Assembly: GCA_903939665.1 (NCBI GenBank)
Contig: CAJAHZ010000234.1
Coordinates: forward strand, 1-13,893
Length of the DNA stretch: 13,893 nucleotides
From: an uncultured Pseudomonadota bacterium
GTDB taxonomy: Bacteria > Pseudomonadota > Gammaproteobacteria > Burkholderiales > Rhodocyclaceae
Direction: 5' to 3'
Shown: positions 5,630 through 11,898 of the stretch, one piece after another
Layout of the letters: each line of letters starts with the position of its first letter
Position numbering within the stretch: position 1 is the stretch's first letter
Program-made: the position numbers and the translations under genes
The notes under the pieces: generated by a model
Told to the model about the DNA's origin: nothing
Seen by the model: the letters and a program-made list of their open reading frames with translations, nothing else
Database searches by the model: none

Positions 5630-7426
5630 ATGAAGCAGAGGGACAAACAAAACAAGGTACCGTTCGTTCTGGCGCTGGCAACTGCAGCCGTTCTCGGCAT
5701 CGGTTCGCTGGGCACAGCTCAGGCGAAGGACGTAACCAAAGAAGACATCCTCAACGACGCCAAGAGCACCGGCGACGTCGTGAGCTTCGGCCTCGGCACC
5801 CAGGGTCAGCGTCACAGCGCCCTGACCGCGGTCAACACCAACACTGTCAAGAACCTGGTCCCGGCGTGGTCCATGTCCTTCGGCGGCGAAAAGCAGCGCG
5901 GCCAAGAATCGCAGCCGCTCGTCCATGACGGCAAGATGTTCGTCACCGCTTCCTACAGCCGTATGTTCGCTCTTGATGCCAAGACCGGCAAGAAACTGTG
6001 GAAATACGAGCACCGCCTGCCAGAAGGCATCATGCCTTGCTGCGACGTAGTTAACCGTGGCGCAGCCCTGTACGGCAACCTGGTTATCTTCGGCACGCTC
6101 GACGCACAACTGGTCGCTCTCGACAAGGACACCGGCAAGGTCGTCTGGAAAGAGAAGATTGAAGACTACGCAGCTGGCTACTCTTCAACCGCTGCACCGA
6201 TCATCGCCAAGGGCAAGCTGATCACCGGCGTGTCCGGCGGCGAATTCGGCGTCGTGGGCCGTATCGAAGCCCGCGATCCGATGACCGGCAAGATGCTGTG
6301 GTCGCGTCCGACTGTCGAAGGTCACATGGGTTACAAGTTCGACAAGGATGGCAACAAGTCCGACAACGGTATTTCCGGCACCACCAACGCAACCTGGCCT
6401 GGCGACCTCTGGCAGACCGGCGGCGCAGCGACATGGAACGGCGCCACGTATGACCCAGACACCAACCTGATCTTCGCTGGTACCGGCAACCCGGCGCCGT
6501 GGAACAGCCACAACCGTCCTGGTGACAACCTGTACTCGTGCTCGACCGTCGCCATCGACGCCGACACCGGTAAAATCACGTGGCATTATCAGAACACGCC
6601 ACATGACGGCTGGGACTATGACGGCGTAAACGAATTCGTTTCCTTCGATTACAAGGATCCGAAAACGGGCAAGGTCGTCAAGGCTGGCGGCAAAGCTGAC
6701 CGTAACGGTTTCTTCTTCGTGAATGACCGTACCAACGGCAAGCTCCTCAATGCCTTCCCCTTCGTCAAGCAAATTACCTGGGCAAAGAGCATCGACCTGA
6801 AGACCGGTCGTCCGGTGTATAACGAAGACAACTATCCTGGCGATCCAGCCAAGGGTGCTGATGGCAAGAAGGGTGCAGAAGTTGTTGCAGCGCCTTCCTT
6901 CCTCGGCGGCAAGAACCAGATGCAGATGGCCTACAGCCCGCAAACCGGTCTGTTCTACGTGCCGGCTAACGAGTGGGCGATGAATATCCACAACGAGCCA
7001 GTTGCGTACAAGAAGGGTGCTGCTTACCTGGGCGCCGGCTTCACGATCAAGGCAACCAATGACGATTATATTGGCGCCCTGCGTGCAGTCGATCCGGCCA
7101 CCGGCAAGATCGTTTGGGAAAACAAGAACTACGCTCCGCTGTGGGGCGGCGTCCTGACTACCGCTGGCGGCCTGGTGTTCTACGGCACCCCGGAAGGCTT
7201 CCTGAAGGGTGTTGATGCCAAGACCGGCAAGGAACTCTGGTCCTTCCAGACCGGTACGGGCATTGTTGCTCCTCCGATCACGTGGGAACAGGACGGCGAG
7301 CAGTACGTCAGCGTCACGACCGGCTGGGGCGGTGCAGTTCCGCTGTGGGGCGGCGACGTCGCCAAGCGCGTGAACTACCTCGAACAGGGTGGTTCGGTGT
7401 GGGTGTTCAAGCTGCATAAGTCGTAA
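5630..7426 (+). CDS. PQQ alcohol dehydrogenase, lanthanide type (ExaF/PedH/XoxF-like)
   Basis: This 598-aa periplasmic quinoprotein has a signal peptide cleaved after about Ala32 (GTAQA/KD) and the eight-bladed propeller tryptophan-docking repeats (for example DAKTGKKLW, DKDTGKVVW, DPATGKIVW, DAKTGKELW). It oxidises a primary alcohol to the aldehyde with PQQ and passes electrons to a cytochrome c. Adjacent Cys137-Cys138 form the typical disulfide ring over PQQ. Metal ligands appear at Glu205 (GGEFG) and Asn287 (GTGNPAPWN). The active site is HDGWDYDGVN: Asp329 is the catalytic base and Asp331 is the extra acidic ligand found in lanthanide-dependent enzymes, where calcium enzymes have a non-acidic residue. 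The length is normal for the family. It is preceded by a sigma-54 promoter and followed by a terminator. Ethanol and short-chain alcohols are the likeliest substrates; methanol is not excluded. Confidence 0.93.
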   Translation: MKQRDKQNKVPFVLALATAAVLGIGSLGTAQAKDVTKEDILNDAKSTGDVVSFGLGTQGQRHSALTAVNTNTVKNLVPAWSMSFGGEKQRGQESQPLVHDGKMFVTASYSRMFALDAKTGKKLWKYEHRLPEGIMPCCDVVNRGAALYGNLVIFGTLDAQLVALDKDTGKVVWKEKIEDYAAGYSSTAAPIIAKGKLITGVSGGEFGVVGRIEARDPMTGKMLWSRPTVEGHMGYKFDKDGNKSDNGISGTTNATWPGDLWQTGGAATWNGATYDPDTNLIFAGTGNPAPWNSHNRPGDNLYSCSTVAIDADTGKITWHYQNTPHDGWDYDGVNEFVSFDYKDPKTGKVVKAGGKADRNGFFFVNDRTNGKLLNAFPFVKQITWAKSIDLKTGRPVYNEDNYPGDPAKGADGKKGAEVVAAPSFLGGKNQMQMAYSPQTGLFYVPANEWAMNIHNEPVAYKKGAAYLGAGFTIKATNDDYIGALRAVDPATGKIVWENKNYAPLWGGVLTTAGGLVFYGTPEGFLKGVDAKTGKELWSFQTGTGIVAPPITWEQDGEQYVSVTTGWGGAVPLWGGDVAKRVNYLEQGGSVWVFKLHKS

Positions 7427-7436
7427 TAGAGCAAAG

Positions 7437-7450
7437 CCCGCCTAGGCGGG
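7437..7450 (+). repeat. Small GC palindrome after the dehydrogenase stop
   Basis: CCCGCCTAGGCGGG is a perfect 14-bp palindrome starting 11 nt after the stop codon. It can fold as a short hairpin just before the main terminator and may help 3'-end stability. Confidence 0.4.
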
Positions 7451-7460
7451 TTACGTAGTC

Positions 7461-7500
7461 CAACGGCCCGCCGGTATCTTCCGGCGGGCCGTTGTCATTT
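7461..7500 (+). terminator. Strong terminator of the dehydrogenase gene
   Basis: A perfect 14-bp stem (7461-7474 with 7481-7494, CAACGGCCCGCCGG and its complement) encloses a 6-nt loop, TATCTT. It is followed by TCATTT, so the U-tract is weak but the stem is very stable. It can also block minus-strand transcription from the cytochrome side. Confidence 0.8.
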
Positions 7501-7677
7501 AGCGGCACCACAACTTGAACATGGCGCCCTGCTGCAGAAAGGCGCCGCCGATTTCGTTGATCGAAAACAGCATCGTGCACGGGCCGGGCCGGCCCGGCAG
7601 GCCACTTCCTAATGCCCTGCCATCTTCTTGTCCCACGGGCATTGACGCCTGAGCATCCAGCCGCGCCCGTCGGACGC
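7501..7677. other. Spacer between convergent terminators, possible coding remnant
   Basis: No complete gene is visible. On the minus strand a frame ending with TAA at 7501-7499 has a protein-like tail (LFSINEIGGAFLQQG, then MFKLWCR) that stops directly before the terminator hairpin. Its upstream part runs through the cytochrome terminator and does not look coding. It could be the 3' scar of a deleted gene; I do not recognise the family. Confidence 0.25.
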
Positions 7678-7703
7678 AAAAAAAAACCGGACAAGTGCCC
7701 GGT
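7678..7703 (-). terminator. Intrinsic terminator of the cytochrome c gene
   Basis: On the minus strand the stem ACCGG...CCGGT (7703-7699 with 7690-7686) is followed by about nine T (7686-7678). It lies 25-50 bp after the cytochrome stop codon. Confidence 0.8.
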
Positions 7704-7727
7704 CTTTGTTTTTGGAAAGACTCCGCT

Positions 7728-8108
7728 TTATTTGAGCGAGAGAATCCAGAACACCACTTGACGCGCATCGCTCTCGTTAATGGCGACGGCGTTGGGCGGC
7801 ATGGCGACGCCGGAAACCTTGTTTTTCCAGTGGCTGGAATAAGGATTGGAGCCTTCCAGCACGACGCGGGTCAGGAAATCGGCGGCGCCGGGCTTGCCTT
7901 TGTACTGAAGAGCAACGTCATCCCAAGCCGGGCCGATAGGCTTCTTGCCGTCCTTGAGATCCTCGTGGCGCAACGAGTGGCAGGTAAAGCAACCAGCGGC
8001 GGCGCCAATTTTTTTGGCTTTCTCGTCGCTAACCGGATCGGCCATAACGGAAACGGAAGTGAGCATGAGAATGCCGGTCAGGCCGGCAAGTAACGTACGG
8101 TGAGTCAT
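7728..8108 (-). CDS. Periplasmic monoheme class I cytochrome c
   Basis: This 126-aa precursor has a signal peptide (about 1-23, cleaved VMA/DP) and a mature part of about 103 residues. It has one heme site, CFTCH (Cys40, Cys43, His44), a GPAW segment at 60-62, and Met103 in AMPPN as the likely sixth heme ligand. The start at 8108 is chosen because the signal peptide begins there and GGAG lies 9 nt upstream; the open frame extends to 8228, but the extra N-terminus covers the promoter and leader. It is a small c551/c552-like electron carrier and, given its position facing the PQQ dehydrogenase, probably accepts electrons from it. It has its own terminator and a sigma-54 promoter candidate, so it is likely co-regulated rather than co-transcribed with its neighbours. 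Confidence 0.9.
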   Translation of the reverse strand: MTHRTLLAGLTGILMLTSVSVMADPVSDEKAKKIGAAAGCFTCHSLRHEDLKDGKKPIGPAWDDVALQYKGKPGAADFLTRVVLEGSNPYSSHWKNKVSGVAMPPNAVAINESDARQVVFWILSLK

Positions 8109-8204
8109 GAGAACAATCTCCGGGTGATAATGAAAAATGGTTGTGCCGTAAAAACCAACCGGACAATCCATTTGAAAAAGATTATCCGACAGTGGTGCAA
8201 CAGA

Positions 8205-8220
8205 AGCAAATCCTGCACCA
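8205..8220 (-). promoter_or_regulatory. Candidate sigma-54 promoter for the cytochrome c gene
   Basis: The minus strand reads TGGTGCAGGATTTGCT, with GG and GC exactly 10 bp apart and a good TTGCT -12 element, but the -24 element departs from TGGCAC at two positions. The start would be near 8194, about 86 nt before the ATG. GCAACA elements occur close by (8197-8202, 8278-8283). Confidence 0.5.
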
Positions 8221-8320
8221 GTCGCCACATTCTACCCCGACGAGACGCTTACCAGCCAGTCCAACAAAGCACTGGGAGCAACAGGATTTCCCTTCGCAGC
8301 GTACGATGCCTGGCGCCTTA

Positions 8321-10225
8321 TCAGCCGTGACTCAGCCTTAACTTCCGATAAAGCGTCGTGCGGGTAATTCCGAGTTCCCGAGCCGCCGCCGAAATATTGC
8401 CATTATGCCGAGCCACGGCATCTTGCACCATGTGCATTTCAAGCGCACGCAAGCCCAGATTGCCGGCGACCGGAAACTGCGCGCCCGACACTTCCTCAAG
8501 CAGTTCCTGCGGCAAATGCGCTGGTGTCAGACAATGCTCATCATCGCCCATGAGCGCCATGGACAAGCGCAGGGCATTGCGCAACTGACGCAGATTGCCC
8601 GGCCACTGATGCCGTTGCAGCAACTTGAGCGCTTCACCGGAAATCCGCACGCGACTCCCGCCGTCCTCCTCATCGAGCATCTGCCGCACCAGAACCGCGA
8701 AGTCGCTCCGTTCGCGCAAGGCCGGCAGCGACACCGTCATTCCGGACAGGCGAAAAAAAAGATCCGAGCGGAAGGCGCCCAGCGCGGTCAGTTCGCGCAA
8801 GGGTCGATGGCTGGCGCAAACAAGACCGATATCCACCGCCTCCTCGGGGCCGCCACCAAGCGGCGCGACGCGCCGTGTTTCGAGAACACGCAGCAATACG
8901 GCTTGCAGATTGAGTGGCATGTCGCCGATTTCATCGAGGAAAAAGGTTCCGCCATGCGCCTCGCGCAGCTTGCCACGCGCCCCTTGTGCCAGGGCGCCGG
9001 TGTAAGCGCCGCCGACGTGCCCGAAAAGCTCGGCCTCGATCAGATTCGCTGGAATGGCGGCGCAATTGATCGCCACGAACGGCCCATGGCAGCGTCGCCC
9101 GCTAAGGTGAAAAGCCTTGGCAAAAACCTCCTTGCCGGTCCCGGTTTCGCCCTGGATGAGCAGCGGAATATCGTGCTCGGCAATGCGCTGCGCGCGGCGC
9201 ACGGCTTCGGTCATGCGTCCGTCGCCGGTGGCAAGCGTGCGCAGCGTGGGCTCAGGCTTCGAATGGGCGGGCCCCCGCTTGCCGACAGCCGTACTCACAT
9301 CAGTTGACGGGGTGCTGCGGGTGCGCGTTGGCGTGCGCAACCTCACCGAAGCGGCCAGCAGACGACCACTCGCTGCGCGCAAACTCATTGGCTGCGGACC
9401 GTAGCGCAGCGCGTGATCACGCAAAGCCGGCCAGGTCATGCTGAATATCCGCTTGAAACGGTAATTCGAGCCGATCAGCTCGCCAGCCTCAAGCCCAAGT
9501 AATGCACTGGCGCGCCGATTGCAAAAAAGCAGCGAGCCCTCTTCGTCAAATACGGCCAGCCCCTCAAGCGGGCTGCCGAGCATCTCGACCGCCGGGTGAA
9601 AATGCAGGGCCACCGCCCCGTCGGCCACCGCCTCAATCAAGCGATTTTCGATCATCTCAACCGTGGTCTGCAGCAGCGCCTGAGCATGCGATTGTGTAAC
9701 GCGAGCATCGCTGGAAATATCGAGGACACCCAGAATACCGCCACCGGGAGCAAGAATCGGCGTGGCAATACAGTTCAGGAAACGATTGCGCTCAAGGTAA
9801 TGCTGCCCGCCCAACACTGCCGTCGCTTGCTGCTCATACAGCGCCGTGCCGATGGCGTTGGTCCCGACATACGACTCAGCCCAGATGGCGCCAGGAACCA
9901 GCGAGATTCGCGCAGCACGGCCCACAAAATCACTGTCGCCCACGGCGCGCAGAATCATCCCGCTGTCGTCGGCAAGCAGCACCATTGACGAGGAGCGCGC
10001 AATCTGTTGGTGCAGGTGCTCAATCACCGGCTGCGCATAAGCAATCAGGCGCGCACTACCCTCCAGCCGCTCAGCCAGATCGCAGCGTGAAGCAATTGCT
10101 TCGACCTCGGGCCGGCTGGAAGAAAGCCCATGCCCGGCACTGCGCTCCCAGGAGCGCTCGAGTGCGTCAGGAAAAGAATCTGGGGGGCAATCTAATGGCA
10201 TGGGGCGATATTCCGCACGAATCAT
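8321..10225 (-). CDS. AcoR-family sigma-54-dependent transcriptional activator
   Basis: With the start at 10225 the protein is 634 aa. A GAF-type sensor domain (about 60-200; GTNAIGTAL, then CIATPILAPGGGILGVLDIS) is followed by a PAS-like domain (about 220-290) and a Ser/Thr/Arg-rich linker. The AAA+ domain has Walker A GETGTGKE (359-366), the sigma-54 contact loop as GAYTGA (406-411) instead of GAFTGA, and Walker B FFLDEIGD. A Fis-type helix-turn-helix ends the protein (about 594-632; NISAAARELGITRTTLYRKL). Relatives respond to acetoin, alcohols or ketones through the GAF domain and bind upstream of sigma-54 promoters. The open frame reaches 10378, but the extra 51 codons are poor and cover GCAACA repeats, so they are probably not translated; ATG at 10201 is a second option. 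It probably activates the sigma-54 promoters found around it. Confidence 0.93.
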   Translation of the reverse strand: MIRAEYRPMPLDCPPDSFPDALERSWERSAGHGLSSSRPEVEAIASRCDLAERLEGSARLIAYAQPVIEHLHQQIARSSSMVLLADDSGMILRAVGDSDFVGRAARISLVPGAIWAESYVGTNAIGTALYEQQATAVLGGQHYLERNRFLNCIATPILAPGGGILGVLDISSDARVTQSHAQALLQTTVEMIENRLIEAVADGAVALHFHPAVEMLGSPLEGLAVFDEEGSLLFCNRRASALLGLEAGELIGSNYRFKRIFSMTWPALRDHALRYGPQPMSLRAASGRLLAASVRLRTPTRTRSTPSTDVSTAVGKRGPAHSKPEPTLRTLATGDGRMTEAVRRAQRIAEHDIPLLIQGETGTGKEVFAKAFHLSGRRCHGPFVAINCAAIPANLIEAELFGHVGGAYTGALAQGARGKLREAHGGTFFLDEIGDMPLNLQAVLLRVLETRRVAPLGGGPEEAVDIGLVCASHRPLRELTALGAFRSDLFFRLSGMTVSLPALRERSDFAVLVRQMLDEEDGGSRVRISGEALKLLQRHQWPGNLRQLRNALRLSMALMGDDEHCLTPAHLPQELLEEVSGAQFPVAGNLGLRALEMHMVQDAVARHNGNISAAARELGITRTTLYRKLRLSHG

Positions 10226-10440
10226 GCCCGTGCGCACAAGCAGGCCAGTGCATCGCTCACAGACAATTAGCCACGGCTTGGTGCGCTTCGCCTTGCAACA
10301 CTTGTTCAGTTTCGCAACAAAGCCGGCAATATGCAGGATCGCCGCGCCGCACAGCAAAAAGCAGCGGATGAACGACAAAGCAATGAGAAGACAGGGTTTT
10401 CAGCACGGATCAACGGGTTCCGGCAGGAAGCGGGCGCACC
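10226..10440. promoter_or_regulatory. Intergenic region upstream of the activator gene, with GCAACA repeats
   Basis: TTGCAACA (10293-10300) and GCAACA (10314-10319) are direct repeats 19 bp apart, separated by CTTGTTCAGTTTC. They lie about 125-145 bp upstream of the sigma-54 promoter at 10441 and about 70-95 bp upstream of the activator start. The site could both drive the sRNA candidate and autoregulate the activator. I see no convincing sigma-70 promoter for the activator gene. Confidence 0.45.
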
Positions 10441-10456
10441 TGGCACGCCGAATGCA
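10441..10456 (+). promoter_or_regulatory. Sigma-54 promoter facing away from the activator gene
   Basis: TGGCACGCCGAATGCA carries a perfect -24 element (TGGCACG) and a one-mismatch -12 element (ATGCA), with GG (10442-10443) and GC (10454-10455) exactly 10 bp apart. Transcription should start near 10467. No protein gene follows within 480 bp, but an intrinsic terminator does. Confidence 0.65.
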
Positions 10457-10466
10457 ACAAACAGGC

Positions 10467-10580
10467 GATCGAGCAACGCCAACTTGGTTCACGGAGAATC
10501 GTCCAAGCAACTTTGCAGCAAGAATTCCTCGTGCTCTTGTCATGGGCATTTCGGGGGCGGGCAACCGCCCCCGTTTTTTT
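10467..10580 (+). ncRNA. Putative sigma-54-dependent small RNA (about 114 nt)
   Basis: This is inferred from a sigma-54 promoter at 10441-10456 and a textbook terminator at 10552-10580, with no credible reading frame between them. The 5' part can fold: CTTGG (10483-10487) pairs with CCAAG (10503-10507), or GGTTC with GAATC, exposing GGA in a 5-6 nt loop (ACGGA), a shape reminiscent of CsrA/RsmA sites. None of the three forward frames gives a PqqA-like or other recognisable peptide. A sigma-54 sRNA next to its activator would be comparable in logic to CrcZ of pseudomonads, but I see no sequence relation. Start and end are estimates. Confidence 0.5.
10552..10580 (+). terminator. Strong intrinsic terminator
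   Basis: CGGGGGCGG (10552-10560), loop GCAA, CCGCCCCCG (10565-10573) form a perfect 9-bp GC stem with a stable tetraloop, followed directly by seven T (10574-10580). It is oriented to stop plus-strand transcription, although no plus-strand gene precedes it. Confidence 0.88.
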
Positions 10581-10953
10581 GGCGAAGGCGATGCTTGAGA
10601 AGCCGCTCACGAAACCAGTGCCACCAAGCAATGCCTGCCGGACAAAACAAAAAATTCAACAAACGATCGCTGTTCAGTATTGGCGCAATGAAACAATATG
10701 CAGCACTTGCGATACACAGGCTTGACCCGACAAGTTTTGCATCGGTTTGCCGAAGTAGATTTAAGGCGCTCATGGCCAATCTGCCTCTTGAGGCAGAGGA
10801 TTTTTGCGAAACCGCCAGCATCCGGATGCTCTGCGATAGACTATATATCCGGCGCCTGAAGGAACTCTCGGCAGCACCGAAAACGCATTGCTGGCCGCAC
10901 GCCGAGAACCCCGTTTTGCCTGCCAACCCAAGCTCAAGCACGAAGGATCGACA
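10581..10953. promoter_or_regulatory. Control region of the tungstate operon
   Basis: No gene is supported here. A hairpin CTGCCTC-TT-GAGGCAG (10781-10796) is followed by AGGATTTTT. A 14-bp perfect palindrome AGCATCCGGATGCT lies at 10817-10830. Next is CGATAGACTATATATCCG (10834-10851), which contains GATA-N7-TATC and an AT-rich -10-like segment. The last element resembles the CG/TATA half-sites of ModE operators and is the best candidate for oxyanion-responsive control. The palindrome overlaps where a -35 would sit. Confidence 0.4.
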
Positions 10954-11166
10954 ATGAAACTCAGCGCACGCAACCAGTTCAAAGGAAAAATCCAGTCGAT
11001 CACGCACGGCGCGATCAACTCGGAAGTCGTCATCGAACTCGCGCCCGGCGTCAACATCACTGCGCAGGTGACGACCAGTTCGGTACACGGCCTTGGCCTC
11101 AAGGAAGGCGGCAGCGCGTACGCTGTCGTCAAGGCCGATAGCGTGATGGTCGGCGTTGACGACTAA
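10954..11166 (+). CDS. Molbindin, single Mop (TOBE-type) oxyanion-binding protein
   Basis: This 70-aa protein consists of one Mop domain: MKLSARNQFKGKIQSITHGAI at the start, the central NSEVVIELAPG segment, then ITAQVTTSSVHGLGLKEGG and YAVVKADSVMVG. Molbindins form cytoplasmic multimers that bind molybdate or tungstate and act as a store or buffer. The start at 10954 is supported by AAGGA (10943-10947) and by the conserved N-terminus; the open frame upstream to 10888 has no such support. It is the first gene of the tup operon, 27 bp before the permease and in the same reading frame, which fits tungstate as the preferred ligand. Confidence 0.93.
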   Translation: MKLSARNQFKGKIQSITHGAINSEVVIELAPGVNITAQVTTSSVHGLGLKEGGSAYAVVKADSVMVGVDD

Positions 11167-11193
11167 CCGACTGTTCACGCAGAAACGTTCCCG

Positions 11194-11898
11194 TTGAGCA
11201 CGCTTGTTGATAGCCTGCAGGCGGCCGCCGGGCTGATCACCGACGGCGAAAGCCAACTCGCCGGGATCGTTATTCTCAGCCTGCGCGTCAGCCTGTCTGC
11301 AGTCAGCCTCGCCGCCTTGCTGGGTTTGCCGCTTGGCGCGCTGCTGGCGGTCGGGCGCTTTCCCGGTCGCCAGACGCTGATCATCGTGATTAACGGCTTC
11401 ATGGGACTGCCGCCGGTGGTTGTTGGCCTGCTCGTCTATCTGCTGTTGTCCCGGGCCGGCCCCCTCGGGACGTTCGGCCTGTTGTTCACGCCGACGGCGA
11501 TGATTGTCGCGCAGACCCTCCTGATTACGCCGATCATCGCCGCCCTCGCCCGTCAGATTATTGCCGACGCCTGGGCGGAAACCCATGAGCAGTTGCGCTC
11601 GCTCGGCGCAGCCCCATGGCGCGCAGCGCTGACGCTGTTGTGGGATACGCGTTTCTCGCTGTTCACCGCGCTGCTCGCCGGCTTTGGCCGCGCGGCGGCG
11701 GAGGTGGGCGCGGTCATGATCGTCGGCGGCAATATCGACGGCGTGACCCGGGTCATGACCACGACCATCGCGCTCGAAACCAGCAAGGGCGACCTGCCGC
11801 TCGCGCTGGCGCTGGGCCTCGTGCTGATCACGCTGGTCCTCGCGCTGAACACCGCCGCCCATCTGATGCGCCAATGGGCCATGCGCCGTTACGGATGA
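11194..11898 (+). CDS. tupB: Tungstate ABC transporter permease
   Basis: This 234-aa inner-membrane protein has about five transmembrane segments (around 24-54, 61-86, 98-120, 152-178, 201-224) and the cytoplasmic EAA coupling loop at about 129-150 (ETHEQLRSLGAAPWRAALTL). It forms the channel for the oxyanion delivered by TupA. The start is TTG; between the molbindin stop and this codon the frame has no ATG or GTG, so TTG is the only standard start, and no good SD is seen. Translation may be coupled to the preceding gene. The stop overlaps the ATPase start by 4 nt. The single, short permease together with the TupA type distinguishes it from ModB of classical molybdate systems. Confidence 0.9.
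   Translation: MSTLVDSLQAAAGLITDGESQLAGIVILSLRVSLSAVSLAALLGLPLGALLAVGRFPGRQTLIIVINGFMGLPPVVVGLLVYLLLSRAGPLGTFGLLFTPTAMIVAQTLLITPIIAALARQIIADAWAETHEQLRSLGAAPWRAALTLLWDTRFSLFTALLAGFGRAAAEVGAVMIVGGNIDGVTRVMTTTIALETSKGDLPLALALGLVLITLVLALNTAAHLMRQWAMRRYG

Noticed and set aside
6185..7417. Minus-strand open frame of 410 codons
   Set aside because: It is antisense to the PQQ dehydrogenase, a shadow typical of GC-rich genes.
5630..7426. Naming the dehydrogenase mxaF or exaA (calcium type)
   Set aside because: The WDYDG active site carries the extra Asp typical of lanthanide-dependent enzymes, and no mxa genes are nearby.
10467..10551. A PqqA-like small peptide gene behind the sigma-54 promoter
   Set aside because: All three forward frames were read; none has the conserved Glu-x3-Tyr core or a start with a proper SD.
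10614..10640. Further TGGCAC-like sigma-54 match on the minus strand
   Set aside because: No GC is present at the required 10-bp spacing from GG.
10331..10957. Plus-strand open frame of 208 codons in the gap before the molbindin gene
   Set aside because: No SD, a low-complexity Cys/Ser/Arg/Pro mixture, a strong terminator in the middle, and overlap with the molbindin start.
10540..11874. Minus-strand open frame of 444 codons
   Set aside because: It lies antisense to the molbindin and tupB genes and has shadow-like Gln/Arg/Glu-rich composition; it also crosses the intrinsic terminator.
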